A stretch of 64,000 nt of DNA from Exiguobacterium acetylicum DSM 20416 (GCF_000702605.1 NZ_JNIR01000001.1:52501-116500), one strand, 5' to 3'. Counted from the stretch's first letter, positions 42,751 through 52,875 are shown. Made by a program: numbers and translations. Notes: generated by a model from the letters alone, not told the origin.

Positions 42751-43899
42751 ATGCGCCCCGAACAAATAGAATCCGATGTCCGAACCTTTCAGACATCCAT
42801 TCGTGCAACAAAACAAATAGATGGCTATTGGGTTGCTTTAGAGAAAAGTTACTTCTATCCGGAGAGCGGTGGACAGCCGGCGGATCGTGGAACATTGAAC
42901 GACCAACCGGTCCTTGACGTTCAAATCGAAGACGGTGTCGTCTGGCACCAACTGGCGACGCCGCTCATAGGTGACGTCACCGGTATCGTAGATGACGCAG
43001 TCCGGGTCGATCATGCGGCGCAGCATACGGCACAACATGTCATCTCTGCAATCCTACAAGATGAATCAAATATCAAGACACTCAGTTTTCGGACGGGAAG
43101 TGAGGTCTCGACGCTTGATATCGAGACATCTGAATGGACAACTATGCAACAAGAACAGCTGGATCGACGATTACGACATGTGATTGAACAAGGATTACCG
43201 ATCACGGCGACAGAGTATGACGAGGCGGAAGCGCTACGCTTACCATTACGAAAAACACCACAAGTTGAAGGACGAATTCGTGTCGTTCAAATCGGCACAC
43301 TCGATTATAGTGCCTGTGGCGGGACGCATCTTGATTCGACGGTACAGCTCGAGTCGATTCTCTTTACCGGAGTCGAGCGGATTCGTGGAAATATTCGTCT
43401 GTCCTATGTCGCGAAGGAACGGGCATACCAACTCGTTCAGGCAGAACGACGAGCCTTACGGGAAGCGGCGCAAGCCTTGTCGGTCAAACCAGTTCAAATG
43501 CTAGAAGCCGTCCAAGCGTTACAAGAAGAGCAGAAACGCTTAACGAAACAGGTCGAACACGCCCAGGAACAACTCGCAACGTTCACACTCGCTCACGCTT
43601 TAGAACAACAAGAAGGCATTCTTGTGTTTGAACATCTGGATGAAGAAATCAAAATATCCGAGCAACTTGCTAAAGCGATTCAAGAAGCGGGACGCGTCGG
43701 CGTCGTCTGGAATGCGACGACGAACAAGCTACTGATGAGTAGTCCAGGTGAACCACATCTCGGAAAATTCGCCAAAGCACATGTCCAATCATTTAATGGA
43801 CGTGGTGGTGGAAGTGCAATCCAAGCACAAGCACAATTTACGAATCGGGATGATGCGATGGCATATGTCGATCGATTACGGGAGGAATATCAGTTATGA
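42751..43899 (+). CDS. AlaX-type trans-editing protein (alanyl-tRNA synthetase homologue)
   Basis: Homologous to the editing and C-terminal parts of alanyl-tRNA synthetase without the catalytic domain; such free-standing AlaX proteins hydrolyse mischarged Ser- or Gly-tRNA(Ala). 382 residues: N-terminal barrel (SYFYPESGGQPADRG), zinc site H88xxxH92 (DHAAQHTAQH) with Cys189 and His193 (SACGGTH), a coiled coil (about 235-285), and a DHHA1-like end with FNGRGGGSAIQAQA. The large size marks the AlaX-L type. ATG at 42751 follows AAAGGTGG; 42721 is an upstream alternative. Its stop overlaps the GNAT gene by 4 bp. Confidence 0.92.
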   Translation: MRPEQIESDVRTFQTSIRATKQIDGYWVALEKSYFYPESGGQPADRGTLNDQPVLDVQIEDGVVWHQLATPLIGDVTGIVDDAVRVDHAAQHTAQHVISAILQDESNIKTLSFRTGSEVSTLDIETSEWTTMQQEQLDRRLRHVIEQGLPITATEYDEAEALRLPLRKTPQVEGRIRVVQIGTLDYSACGGTHLDSTVQLESILFTGVERIRGNIRLSYVAKERAYQLVQAERRALREAAQALSVKPVQMLEAVQALQEEQKRLTKQVEHAQEQLATFTLAHALEQQEGILVFEHLDEEIKISEQLAKAIQEAGRVGVVWNATTNKLLMSSPGEPHLGKFAKAHVQSFNGRGGGSAIQAQAQFTNRDDAMAYVDRLREEYQL

Positions 43900-44324
43900 C
43901 AGTGATTCAAGTACGTACAGCAGAACAACATCAAGCCGTTCGGATGATCCGGGAACGGGTCTTCGTTGAGGAACAAGGCGTACCACGCCATCTTGAATAC
44001 GATACACACGATGAGACAGCGATTCATCTGCTTGTCCTCGATGAGCAAAGCCGCCCAGTCGCAACGGGACGTACCCGCCCATATGACGACCAACGGATGA
44101 AGGTAGAGCGTGTTGCGACGCTGTCGACAGCGCGAGGAAAAGGATACGGTGGCGAGTTGATGCAGGCGATGGAACGTGTCGCACGTCGCGAAGGCAAACA
44201 ATTGCTAACGCTCGGTGCACAAGTCCAAGCGATCCCGTTTTATCAAGGGCTTGGCTATACGATCGTCTCTGATGAATTCGACGATGCAGGCATCCCACAC
44301 CGGACGATGGAGAAGAAAATGTAA
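43896..44324 (+). CDS. GNAT family N-acetyltransferase (YjcF/ElaA-like)
   Basis: 142 residues with the GNAT fold: IRERVFVEEQGVPRHLEYD near the N-terminus, the acetyl-CoA loop MKVERVATLSTARGKGYGGELM (R/Q-x-x-G-x-G/A as RGKGYGG), and the C-terminal IPFYQGLGYTIV. The substrate is unknown. The start ATG overlaps the AlaX-type gene stop (ATGA), so both are co-translated; a functional link is possible but unproved. A terminator follows directly. Confidence 0.92.
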   Translation: MTVIQVRTAEQHQAVRMIRERVFVEEQGVPRHLEYDTHDETAIHLLVLDEQSRPVATGRTRPYDDQRMKVERVATLSTARGKGYGGELMQAMERVARREGKQLLTLGAQVQAIPFYQGLGYTIVSDEFDDAGIPHRTMEKKM

Positions 44325-44333
44325 TCAAATTTG

Positions 44334-44368
44334 AAAGAAATCCTACAAAAAGGGTTTCTTTTTTTGTT
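44334..44368 (+). terminator. Terminator after the GNAT gene
   Basis: AAAGAAATCC / GGGTTTCTTT with a 7-8 nt loop followed by a long T tract. Confidence 0.88.
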
Positions 44369-44371
44369 TTC

Positions 44372-44409
44372 TATGTATATATATAATTCATAATGAATTT
44401 TTATACAGA
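44372..44409 (+). promoter_or_regulatory. Tandem ARG boxes (ArgR/AhrC operator) of argGH
   Basis: 44392-44409 (AATGAATTTTTATACAGA) matches the ARG box consensus TNTGNATWWWWATNCANA at all but one defined base. A weaker box lies at 44372-44389 (TATGTATATATATAATTC), separated by 2 bp, the spacing used by hexameric ArgR. A TATAAT at 44382-44387 falls between them, so bound repressor would cover the -10 region. Confidence 0.78.
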
Positions 44410-44441
44410 CAGATGAATTTAAAACCAGGAGGGAATTATAC

Positions 44442-45647
44442 ATGTCGAAACAAAAATTAATCTTAGCGTACTCTGGGGGACTCGATACATCGGTAGCCAT
44501 CAAATGGTTGAGCAAGGACTACGACGTCATTGCATTATGTATGGACGTCGGTGAAGGAAAAGATTTAAGCGTCATCAAGGAAAAGGCACTTCTCGTCGGT
44601 GCAATCGAATCAATCGTTCTCGATGTCAAAGAAGAATTCGCCCAAGAGTTCGTCTTACCAGCCCTTCAATATGGTGCACATTACGAAAATGCCTATCCGT
44701 TGATTTCAGCGCTTTCGCGTCCGTTGATCGCAGAAAAGCTCGTCGAAGTCGCGCATGAATATGGTGCAACGGCTGTCGCACACGGCTGTACCGGAAAAGG
44801 AAACGACCAAGTCCGGTTCGAAGTTTCGGTCGCAGCACTTGATCCATCACTTGAAGTCATCGCACCAGTTCGGGAGTGGAAGTGGTCACGGGAAGAAGAG
44901 ATCGCCTATGCGAAAGAAAACAATGTGCCGATCCCGATCAACCTCGACAGCCCTTACTCGATCGATATGAACCTTTGGGGACGGAGTAATGAGTGTGGCG
45001 TCCTAGAAAACCCGTGGACAGAACCACCGCAAGACGCTTACGCGTTGACGGTAGCACCTGAAGACGCTCCAGATCAGGCGGAAGAAGTCATCATCGGCTT
45101 TGAAGCAGGCGTTCCGGTTTCCATTAACGGCACGACGTATCCACTCGCAAAACTGATCACGGAACTGAATATCATCGCTGGAGCGCACGGCGTCGGACGG
45201 ATTGACCACGTCGAGAACCGTCTCGTCGGAATCAAATCACGGGAAGTGTACGAGTGCCCTGGCGCGACTGTTCTATTGAAAGCACACGCCGCACTTGAGA
45301 CGATCACATTGACGAAAGACGTCGCTCATTTTAAACCGTTACTCAGCAAACAATATGCAGAAACAATCTATAACGGTCTCTTCCACGCACCATTGACGAA
45401 AGGTCTGAAAGCTTTCTTGACGGCGACGCAACAGGACGTCACAGGAGAAGTTCGCGTCAAACTGTTCAAAGGAAACGCAACCGTGACAGGTCGTCAGTCT
45501 GCTGTCTCGCTCTACGATGAAAAGCTTGCGACGTATACGAAAGAAGATGCGTTTGATCATGAAGCAGCAAAAGGATTCATCAAATTACACGGTCTTGCTG
45601 TTTCGACGCATGCAAGTGTTCATCGTCAGGCGGGTGTGACGAAATGA
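44442..45647 (+). CDS. argG: Argininosuccinate synthase ArgG
   Basis: Joins citrulline and aspartate with ATP. 401 residues. Motifs: N-type PP-loop [17 protein letters not shown] (about 7-23), [15 protein letters not shown] near 113-127, and [13 protein letters not shown] follows AGGAGGGAATTATAC. It overlaps argH by 4 bp, and ArgR boxes precede it. The other arginine genes are not in the window. Confidence 0.98.
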   Translation: MSKQKLILAYSGGLDTSVAIKWLSKDYDVIALCMDVGEGKDLSVIKEKALLVGAIESIVLDVKEEFAQEFVLPALQYGAHYENAYPLISALSRPLIAEKLVEVAHEYGATAVAHGCTGKGNDQVRFEVSVAALDPSLEVIAPVREWKWSREEEIAYAKENNVPIPINLDSPYSIDMNLWGRSNECGVLENPWTEPPQDAYALTVAPEDAPDQAEEVIIGFEAGVPVSINGTTYPLAKLITELNIIAGAHGVGRIDHVENRLVGIKSREVYECPGATVLLKAHAALETITLTKDVAHFKPLLSKQYAETIYNGLFHAPLTKGLKAFLTATQQDVTGEVRVKLFKGNATVTGRQSAVSLYDEKLATYTKEDAFDHEAAKGFIKLHGLAVSTHASVHRQAGVTK

Positions 45648-47014
45648 CCAAACTCTGGGGTGGACGTTTTACGGAAAGTGCTTCCGCTCAAGCGGAAGCC
45701 TTCGGAGCATCGATCACGTTCGATCAAAAGTTAGCAAGTGTCGATTTGAAAGGAAGTCTTGCGCACGCGCAGATGTTATTTGAACAAGGAATCCTCGCTC
45801 AAGACGAGTGGACACAAATCGAGCAAGGACTAAAGCAACTAGAAGCGACAGTAGCGGATCATGTGTATACGCTAGCGGATGAAGACATTCATATGAACCT
45901 TGAGCGGTTGTTGACGGAACAGATTGGTCCAGTCGCAGGGAAACTGCACACGGCACGGAGTCGAAACGACCAGGTCGCAACCGACTTGCATCTATGGATG
46001 GAGCAACATGTCGAAGCGTTGACGACGGCATTACGTGAGCTCCAATCGGTCATCACGGAACAAGCCGAGCAACATATCGAGACGGTCATGCCGGGGTATA
46101 CGCATTTGCAACGGGCGCAACCGATCTCGCTTGCGCATCACTTGCTTGCGTACTTCTGGATGTTTGAACGGGACGTTGAACGGTTGACGGACAACCAAAA
46201 ACGAATCCGGAAATCACCGCTCGGGGCAGGTGCGCTCGCCGGGACGACATTCCCGATTGATCGTTTCCGTTCTGCCGAGTTGCTCGGATTTGAATCGATC
46301 TATCCGAACAGCCTCGACGCCGTCTCCGACCGGGACTTTGTCATCGAATACCTCGGGATCGCCTCGACCGTCATGATGCATCTCTCACGTTTTTGTGAAG
46401 AAATCATCATCTGGGCGTCGCAAGAATTTGGCTTCATCGAGTTGTCCGATGCCTTCTCGACAGGATCGAGCATGATGCCACAAAAGAAAAATCCTGATTT
46501 CGCGGAATTGATTCGTGGGAAAACAGGACGTGTCTACGGCAATCTAATGGGCTTCTTAACGACGATGAAAGCATTACCGCTCGCTTACAATAAAGACATG
46601 CAAGAGGATAAAGAAGGGGTCTTCGATACAGCGGATACCGTCCTCCAGTCCGTTCAAATCTTCACCGGAATGATTGAATCCGCGACGTTTAAGACCGAAG
46701 CGCTCAAGAAGGCGACAATGCAAGACTTCTCGAACGCAACGGAACTCGCCGACTACCTCGTGACGAAAGGCATACCATTCCGAGAAGCACATGAAATCGT
46801 TGGGAAGGCTGTCCTTTACGGTGTGCAGAATGGCTGTTTCTTGAAAGATTTGAACCTTGAGACGTATCAAACCTTCCATCCTGATATCACGGAAGACGTC
46901 TATCCGCTCCTCGATCCGGTTCAAGCAGTGGCACGCCGGACAAGTTACGGCGGTACAGGGTTTGTTGCCGTGTCGGAGCAACTTGAACTCGCGAAACAGC
47001 ATCTTGCGAATTGA
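45644..47014 (+). CDS. argH: Argininosuccinate lyase ArgH
   Basis: Cleaves argininosuccinate to arginine and fumarate. 456 residues, fumarase/aspartase superfamily. Signature [12 protein letters not shown] at 274-285 with the catalytic serine loop; [12 protein letters not shown] near 103 and [10 protein letters not shown] near 150. The start overlaps argG. A weak hairpin (AAATCAGTCA...TGACTGGATTT, 47027-47049) follows, without a good T run. Confidence 0.98.
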   Translation: MTKLWGGRFTESASAQAEAFGASITFDQKLASVDLKGSLAHAQMLFEQGILAQDEWTQIEQGLKQLEATVADHVYTLADEDIHMNLERLLTEQIGPVAGKLHTARSRNDQVATDLHLWMEQHVEALTTALRELQSVITEQAEQHIETVMPGYTHLQRAQPISLAHHLLAYFWMFERDVERLTDNQKRIRKSPLGAGALAGTTFPIDRFRSAELLGFESIYPNSLDAVSDRDFVIEYLGIASTVMMHLSRFCEEIIIWASQEFGFIELSDAFSTGSSMMPQKKNPDFAELIRGKTGRVYGNLMGFLTTMKALPLAYNKDMQEDKEGVFDTADTVLQSVQIFTGMIESATFKTEALKKATMQDFSNATELADYLVTKGIPFREAHEIVGKAVLYGVQNGCFLKDLNLETYQTFHPDITEDVYPLLDPVQAVARRTSYGGTGFVAVSEQLELAKQHLAN

Positions 47015-47090
47015 CGGATTTTGAAAAAAATCAGTCAAATGACTGGATTTAACAAAAGATGTCTGCTATAACTGTAACTAACAACCGACA

Positions 47091-47257
47091 GATAGAGGCG
47101 CGGATGACATGAGTAGCATCATTCTTGAAGGCAAGCATGCCGAATGATGTGAAAGGGGAAGTCCGCCGAAGTGAACGAGAAGATGCTTCTTCTCATTTGC
47201 TGGTACAACGGTTAAGATCCGTTGTACTGCCGAAACCGATGTTTCGGAGCGCTATCT
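47091..47257 (+). ncRNA. Lysine riboswitch (L-box) aptamer
   Basis: Shows the conserved core in order: GATAGAGGCGCGG, ATGAGTAGC, GAAGGCAAGCATGCCGAATG, GTGAAAGGGGAAGTCCGCCGAAG, the long arm GGTACAACGG / CCGTTGTACTGCC, CCGATGTTTCGG, and the closing GCTATC that pairs with GATAG. It lies upstream of lysC with a terminator between, so lysine binding should stop transcription of the whole DAP/lysine operon. Confidence 0.96.
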
Positions 47258-47303
47258 TACGTAAAAGAACGAATGACTTTGTCTTCGTTTGTCCGATCGT
47301 GAT

Positions 47304-47347
47304 AACGACGGGCCGTAGGAACGCTCCTACCGGCCCGTCGTTTTTTT
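47304..47347 (+). terminator. Lysine riboswitch terminator
   Basis: AACGACGGGCC(G)TAGGA pairs with TCCTACCGGCCCGTCGTT (one bulge), then TTTTTT. It ends 13 nt before the lysC ribosome-binding site. Confidence 0.92.
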
Positions 47348-47374
47348 CTGTATCGGGACAAAGGAGATAGGATT

Positions 47375-48574
47375 GTGACAACTGTACTTAAATTTGGTGG
47401 AAGCTCGGTTGCGACTGTCGAACAGATTCAGTCTATTGCGAATTATTTGAAGAGTCGCGCAGCCGAAGGTGAAAAACTTGTCGTCGTCGTTTCAGCGATG
47501 GGCAAGATGACAGATTCTTTGATCGCTCAGGCGCAAGCCATCACGGATCGCCCCGAGCGCCGAGAACTCGATCGTCTGCTTGCCATCGGAGAAGAACAGA
47601 CGATTTCATTACTCAGCATCGCCCTCAACTCACTCGGCGTCAAAGCGTTATCGCAAACAGGCGCACAAGCGGGAATCAGTACGATGGGATTGCATACGAA
47701 AAGCAAGATCAAACAGATTGATGGAAATCTGTTACGGCAAAAACTTGAAACGTACGATGTCGTCATCGTCGCCGGATTCCAAGGGGTCAACGAACTCGGT
47801 GATGTCACGACGCTCGGACGTGGTGGATCGGATACGACGGCTGTTGCGCTTGCGGCAGTCCTTGATAAACGGTGTGAAATCTACACGGATGTCGACGGTG
47901 TCTATACAGCTGATCCACGAATCCATGCTGCTGCTCAACCGATTCCGCACATCTCGTATGATGAGATGATGGAGATGAGCGCCCTCGGGTCGAAGGTCAT
48001 GGAAATGCGGAGTGTCGAACTAGGAAAAAAATACGGCGTACACATCTTCGTCGGGAAAACACTTGAATCGAAAAGGGGAACATGGATCATGGAAGCGACG
48101 GAAACAATGGAACAAAAAGCGGTGACGAGTGTCAGTGTGACGAAGAACGTCTTGACGGTATCAATCAAACACGTACCGCAAACGAACGCAGCAGTAGCCG
48201 ATATCTTCGAACTCTTATCGAACCGCCACGTCAACATCGATATGATCAGTCAAACGACGTTCGACAGTGACATCTTCTTATCGTTCTCTTGTCCACTCGA
48301 TGAGGAAGAGTTCCTCGATGAAGCATTGAAAGACATCATGGATCGTTTCACGACAGTCAAGGTCGACCGCCATAATCAACACGCGAAATTATCTGTCGTC
48401 GGAATCGGGATGCGGGATGCAACAGGTGTCGCTTCGAAATTGTTCGCAATCTTCCGAGCAGAGAACATTCCGTTCTATCAAGTTACGACTTCAGAAATCA
48501 GCATCTCATACACGATTGCACAAGCAGATATTGAACGGACGGTTGCAGCGATTGCAAACGCGTTCGAGTTATAA
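47375..48574 (+). CDS. lysC: Aspartate kinase LysC
   Basis: Phosphorylates aspartate, the entry to lysine, methionine, threonine and DAP synthesis. 399 residues: kinase domain (KFGGSSVATVEQI, then TLGRGGSDTTAVALAA, DVDGVYTADPR) and two C-terminal ACT domains for feedback control (from about 255; TNAAVADIFELLSNRHVNIDM and GIGMRDATGVASKLF). GTG start with AAAGGAG 8 nt upstream. First gene of the L-box operon, so it is the lysine-regulated isozyme. Confidence 0.96.
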   Translation: MTTVLKFGGSSVATVEQIQSIANYLKSRAAEGEKLVVVVSAMGKMTDSLIAQAQAITDRPERRELDRLLAIGEEQTISLLSIALNSLGVKALSQTGAQAGISTMGLHTKSKIKQIDGNLLRQKLETYDVVIVAGFQGVNELGDVTTLGRGGSDTTAVALAAVLDKRCEIYTDVDGVYTADPRIHAAAQPIPHISYDEMMEMSALGSKVMEMRSVELGKKYGVHIFVGKTLESKRGTWIMEATETMEQKAVTSVSVTKNVLTVSIKHVPQTNAAVADIFELLSNRHVNIDMISQTTFDSDIFLSFSCPLDEEEFLDEALKDIMDRFTTVKVDRHNQHAKLSVVGIGMRDATGVASKLFAIFRAENIPFYQVTTSEISISYTIAQADIERTVAAIANAFEL

Positions 48575-48587
48575 GGAGGAAAACAGC

Positions 48588-49580
48588 ATGTATCATGTAG
48601 CAGTCATTGGAGCAACCGGCGCCGTCGGTCAAAAAATGTTACAAGTACTAGCCGAACTGGACTTCCCGGTCAGCCGCCTGTCCGCTTACGCTTCTGCTCG
48701 TTCAGCAGGGAACACGGTACAGTTCAAGGGAGAAGCCATCACGATCCAAGCGCTGACACCAAATATCACGGAAGACGGGATCGATGTCGCGTTGTTCGCA
48801 GCGGGCGGAACGATCAGTGAACAATATGCCCCGTTACTAGCTGAAAACGGAACACTCGTCGTTGATAATTCAAGTGCTTTCCGGATGCAGGAGACGATTC
48901 CGCTTGTCGTGCCAGAAGTCAATCCACAAGCGATTCAAGCGACGGACCGCTTGATCGCAAATCCGAACTGTTCGACGATTCAATCCGTCGTCGCCTTAGC
49001 ACCGCTCCAGTCACTGGGATTCGAGCGGATCAACTACACGACGTATCAGGCCGTATCGGGTTCTGGTCAAAAAGGAATCGAGGACTTGGCGCGTGGGGCG
49101 CGCGGAGAAGAACCCGTCAATTACCCGCATCCGATTCACGATAACATCTTGCCGCATATCGATGTATTCCTTGAGAACGGTTATACGAAAGAAGAGCAGA
49201 AGATGATTGACGAAACACGGAAAATCTTCAATCTTCCAGCATTACCCGTCAGTGCGACATGTGTCCGAGTTCCGGTCACGAACTCTCACTCGGTTGCAAT
49301 CAACGTCACGTTTACACAACCGACGACGGTTACAGCAATCCGTGAAGCGTTAGATGGGGCACCCGGCGTCGTCCTCGTCGATGATGTCGCGAATACGCGC
49401 TATCCGATGCCACTCGACGCGAGTGGGACGGACGATGTCTACGTCGGACGAATTCGACAAGATGATAGTCTCGCAAACACGTTCCATCTTTGGTGTGTAG
49501 CTGACAACATCCGAAAAGGTGCCGCGTCAAACGCCGTGCAAGTTGCACGCCAAGCGATCGAACAGTCGATTCATTCATAA
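48588..49580 (+). CDS. asd: Aspartate-semialdehyde dehydrogenase Asd
   Basis: Reduces aspartyl phosphate to aspartate semialdehyde with NADPH. 330 residues. N-terminal Rossmann motif VIGATGAVGQKMLQVL, nucleophile Cys128 in NPNCSTIQ, and the C-terminal ATCVRVPVTNSHSVAINV substrate segment with the active-site His region. The ATG at 48588 has AAGGAGG upstream; the long upstream extension lies in lysC and is not coding. Confidence 0.97.
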   Translation: MYHVAVIGATGAVGQKMLQVLAELDFPVSRLSAYASARSAGNTVQFKGEAITIQALTPNITEDGIDVALFAAGGTISEQYAPLLAENGTLVVDNSSAFRMQETIPLVVPEVNPQAIQATDRLIANPNCSTIQSVVALAPLQSLGFERINYTTYQAVSGSGQKGIEDLARGARGEEPVNYPHPIHDNILPHIDVFLENGYTKEEQKMIDETRKIFNLPALPVSATCVRVPVTNSHSVAINVTFTQPTTVTAIREALDGAPGVVLVDDVANTRYPMPLDASGTDDVYVGRIRQDDSLANTFHLWCVADNIRKGAASNAVQVARQAIEQSIHS

Positions 49581-49598
49581 AAAAAGGAGGAGTTCTTC

Positions 49599-50480
49599 AT
49601 GTTCAAAGGAGCAGGTACAGCACTCGTCACAACATTTAATGAAGCAGGCGAGTTGGATTTACACGTATTCGAACGCTTAATCGAGCAACAACTCGCAGCA
49701 GGGATTCAGGCACTTGTCGTCGGAGGGACGACAGGAGAAGGATCGACACTAACGAATAATGAATTCGAACAACTCCTGACGACTGCCGTTCAGGTCACGG
49801 CAGGACGAGTACCCGTCATTGCTGGAACAGGTTCGAACAACACCGCAGCGACAATCGAGAAAACATTACTCGCAGAACGTCTCGGTGCGGACGCAGCGAT
49901 GCTCGTCACACCGTACTACAATAAAACATCACAGGCCGGTCTCGTCGCACACTTCACAGCGGTCGCTGATGCAACAGAGTTACCAATCATGCTGTACAAC
50001 GTTCCATCCCGGACAGGCGTTACGATCGCAGTCGAAACAGCAGTGACGTTAGCACGTCATCCACGCATCCAAGCCTTTAAGGAAGCGAGTGGAGATGTCA
50101 GCTTTATGGGTGAACTGATGGCGGCGATTCCGGAAGACTTCGCGGTCTTCTGTGGAAATGATGATCAAATCCTTCCGTACATGGCATGGGGCGCACAGGG
50201 TGTTATTTCAGTTCTCTCTAACCCGTACCCAGCAGAGACACAAGCACTTGCTGAGGCGTTACTAGGGCAAGATTTCGTCACGGCTCGCCGGATTCAGGCA
50301 GACTTGTTACCGGTCATCGGTGCCTTGTTCAGTGACGTCAATCCGATTCCAGTCAAAGCATCGCTTGAAGAACTCGGATTTGCTGTTGGTGCGCCGCGCT
50401 TGCCGCTCGTCCGTCAATCGGAAGCGGGACACGCCCACTTACTCGAAACGATGCGGGCTTACAAAGGAGTGGTTCGATGA
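49599..50480 (+). CDS. dapA: 4-hydroxy-tetrahydrodipicolinate synthase DapA
   Basis: Condenses pyruvate with aspartate semialdehyde. 293-residue TIM barrel. The Schiff-base lysine is Lys161 (AFKEASGD); the GGTTGEGSTL phosphate-like loop and the YNVPSRTG catalytic tyrosine segment are present. ATG follows AAAGGAGGAG. It overlaps dapB by 4 bp. Confidence 0.98.
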   Translation: MFKGAGTALVTTFNEAGELDLHVFERLIEQQLAAGIQALVVGGTTGEGSTLTNNEFEQLLTTAVQVTAGRVPVIAGTGSNNTAATIEKTLLAERLGADAAMLVTPYYNKTSQAGLVAHFTAVADATELPIMLYNVPSRTGVTIAVETAVTLARHPRIQAFKEASGDVSFMGELMAAIPEDFAVFCGNDDQILPYMAWGAQGVISVLSNPYPAETQALAEALLGQDFVTARRIQADLLPVIGALFSDVNPIPVKASLEELGFAVGAPRLPLVRQSEAGHAHLLETMRAYKGVVR

Positions 50481-51223
50481 AACTCGCGTTACACGGTTAT
50501 GGGGCGACAGGACAATACGTCGTCGAACTCGCACCACAAAGTGTCATGGCGATCGTTGACCGGACGAAGTCATCCGATACGATCGCTTCATATGCCGAGC
50601 TAACAGAGATGTCAGAGACGGTCGATGCGATCATCGACTTCTCGCATCCGAGTTTGCTACCTGATTTGCTCGCATACGGGCTGGCGACAAAAACACCACT
50701 CGTTATCGCAACGACTGGTTTTTCTGAGGCGGAACTGGCATCGATTAAGGACGCCGCAAAAGAAATTCCGATCTTCCAGTCGTACAACATGTCGTACGGT
50801 ATCGCGATGGTGCAGCAACTGCTGAAGACACTTGTGCCACTAGCAGGAGCGTATGACATCGAATTGCTCGAGAAACATCATAACCAAAAAGTCGATGCGC
50901 CAAGCGGAACGGCTGAGTTGTTATTGCAAACGATTCAGACGGCACGTGACGTCACACCGGTATATGACCGGTCACAGACGCGGCAAAAGCGGGAGACGAA
51001 CGAGATCGGAATGCACGCGATGCGCGGTGGAACGATCTTCGGAGAACACGAAGTCTTATTCGCAGGTGTCGACGAATTGATTGAAATCAAACATACAGCG
51101 CTATCGAAAAAAGTATTTGCTTCTGGTGCGATCAAAGCAGCTGAGGCACTCATTCAAAAAACAGCGGGACTCTATACATTAGAGACGCTCTACACACAGG
51201 AGGATTCACATGTTACTCACTGA
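50477..51223 (+). CDS. dapB: 4-hydroxy-tetrahydrodipicolinate reductase DapB
   Basis: NAD(P)H-dependent reduction to tetrahydrodipicolinate. 248 residues, shorter than the E. coli enzyme because the N-terminal nucleotide-binding domain is compact ([11 protein letters not shown], then DFSHPS), like staphylococcal DapB. The signature [15 protein letters not shown] carries the catalytic His-His and Lys region. The end overlaps dapH by 14 bp. Confidence 0.96.
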   Translation: MKLALHGYGATGQYVVELAPQSVMAIVDRTKSSDTIASYAELTEMSETVDAIIDFSHPSLLPDLLAYGLATKTPLVIATTGFSEAELASIKDAAKEIPIFQSYNMSYGIAMVQQLLKTLVPLAGAYDIELLEKHHNQKVDAPSGTAELLLQTIQTARDVTPVYDRSQTRQKRETNEIGMHAMRGGTIFGEHEVLFAGVDELIEIKHTALSKKVFASGAIKAAEALIQKTAGLYTLETLYTQEDSHVTH

Positions 51224-51917
51224 TGCTTACGAAATTGCTAAATTCATTAAAGATGCTAAAAAACAAACACCGGTAAAACTTTACGTCAATGGCGATTTGG
51301 CGGGCTTGACGATCGAAGGCGCTACAGCGTTCGGATCAGATGAATCAAAGATTTTCTTCGCGGATGCAGGACTTGCGGCTACTTTCTTAGAAAAGTATTC
51401 AGATCGCATCACAGATGTTCACGTGGAGTATGACCGTCGCAACAGTGCGGTACCAATGCTTGATACACGTCACTTGAATGCGCGCATCGAACCAGGTTCA
51501 TGGATTCGTGATCATGTTGTCATCGGTGATAACGCGGTCGTCATGATGGGTGCCATCATCAATATCGGTGCATCAATCGGAGATGGTACAATGATTGATA
51601 TGAACGCTGTCGTCGGTGCACGTGGGACGATCGGGAAAAACGTTCATGTCGGCGCAGGTGCCGTGGTCGCGGGTGTCCTCGAACCACCTTCAAAAACACC
51701 TGTCATCATTGAAGACGGTGTCTTGATTGGTGCAAATGCAGTCATTCTTGAAGGCGTCAAAGTCGGCAAAGATGCCGTCGTCGCTGCTGGTAGTGTCGTC
51801 ACAGAAGACGTACCTGCTGGAAGCGTCGTTGCTGGAACACCTGCACGTGTCATCAAACAGAAAGATGCGAAAACAGAAGAGAAGACGCAATTGGTGGATG
51901 ATTTACGTTCACTCTGA
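51210..51917 (+). CDS. dapH: Tetrahydrodipicolinate N-acetyltransferase DapH
   Basis: Acetylates tetrahydrodipicolinate, committing to the acetylase branch of DAP synthesis. 235 residues, close to B. subtilis DapH: N-terminal alpha/beta domain, then a left-handed beta-helix of hexapeptide repeats (about 85-215; [51 protein letters not shown]). ATG has AGGAGG upstream inside dapB. The next pathway steps would need an acetyl-DAP aminotransferase and the deacetylase DapL; neither standard gene follows. Confidence 0.95.
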   Translation: MLLTDAYEIAKFIKDAKKQTPVKLYVNGDLAGLTIEGATAFGSDESKIFFADAGLAATFLEKYSDRITDVHVEYDRRNSAVPMLDTRHLNARIEPGSWIRDHVVIGDNAVVMMGAIINIGASIGDGTMIDMNAVVGARGTIGKNVHVGAGAVVAGVLEPPSKTPVIIEDGVLIGANAVILEGVKVGKDAVVAAGSVVTEDVPAGSVVAGTPARVIKQKDAKTEEKTQLVDDLRSL

Positions 51918-51942
51918 TTGACGTCGAAGAGGAGGAAAACAC

Positions 51943-52875
51943 ATGGCAGTGGATACACAGTATGGAGAAGCAATTTGGTTAGATGGAGTCTTTCATGATC
52001 CGAAAGATGCGAACACGAGCGTCATGTCACATGCGATTCACTACGGTAGTGGATTCTTTGAAGGAATTCGTGCGTATGCGACACCGGACGGACCGGCGAT
52101 TTTCCAATTGAAGGAACATATCGAGCGTCTCTTCCGCAGTTGTGCGTATTACCATGTCACGATTCCGTATACTGTCGACGAACTTGTTCAAGCAACGATC
52201 GATTTAGTTGCGAAAAACGGATTTGAATCGTGTTATATCCGTCCATTCGTGTTCCTCGGTACGCCATGGCAAGCATTGATGGCGAAAGATACGACGGTTC
52301 ATGTCGGCATCTCTTGCTGGGAGCTTGGGGAATACTTCGATAAAGGTGCCGGCATCCGTGCCAAAGTCGCGTCATACCGCCGCGTCTCATCAACGATGAT
52401 GCCGATGCAAGCGAAAGCGGCTGCGAACTATATGAACTCACAACTCTTAAAAGGTGAAGCGATTCGTGATGGATTTGACGAAGCAATCGCGCTCGACATG
52501 AACGGAAACGTTAGTGAAGCGAGTGTTGCGAACCTCTTCCTTCTTAAAAACGGAACGATTCATACACCGTCACTTGATTGTTCAGTACTCGACGGTATCA
52601 CACGCCAAGTCATCATCCGTTTGGCACAAGATCAAGGCTATCCTGTTGTTGAACGTCACATCGGACGCGATGAGTTGTATGTCGCAGATGAGATCTTCTT
52701 AACAGGAACAGCTGCTGAAATCACAAGTGTCGGTGAAATCGATCACATCTCAATCAACGGCGGAACACGGAACGTCGCAGATGAGTTGCTCGGTCTTTAC
52801 CGTCAAGCCGTCACAGGTCAATTGCCGCAATACGCGGATTGGTTGACGTACGTGACACCAGCTGTCGCAGAATGA
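51943..52875 (+). CDS. Class-IV (branched-chain-type) aminotransferase
   Basis: 310-residue PLP enzyme of the IlvE/D-amino-acid aminotransferase fold. Evidence: SHAIHYGSGFFEGIRAY, IRPFVFLG, the PLP lysine in MPMQAKAAANYMNS, GFDEAIALD, and the cofactor-binding GNVSEASVANLF and FLTGTAAEI. It most resembles IlvE, so transamination of branched-chain amino acids is the first guess. Its place between dapH and alr2, in a lysine-riboswitch operon, suggests it may supply amino groups in the DAP pathway or divert intermediates. ATG follows GAGGAGGAAAAC; the stop overlaps the racemase gene by 4 bp. Confidence 0.9.
   Translation: MAVDTQYGEAIWLDGVFHDPKDANTSVMSHAIHYGSGFFEGIRAYATPDGPAIFQLKEHIERLFRSCAYYHVTIPYTVDELVQATIDLVAKNGFESCYIRPFVFLGTPWQALMAKDTTVHVGISCWELGEYFDKGAGIRAKVASYRRVSSTMMPMQAKAAANYMNSQLLKGEAIRDGFDEAIALDMNGNVSEASVANLFLLKNGTIHTPSLDCSVLDGITRQVIIRLAQDQGYPVVERHIGRDELYVADEIFLTGTAAEITSVGEIDHISINGGTRNVADELLGLYRQAVTGQLPQYADWLTYVTPAVAE

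Noticed and set aside
47027-47049. Terminator after argH
   Set aside because: A stem with a bulge exists but only three Ts follow; it may equally be part of the upstream promoter region of the lysine operon.
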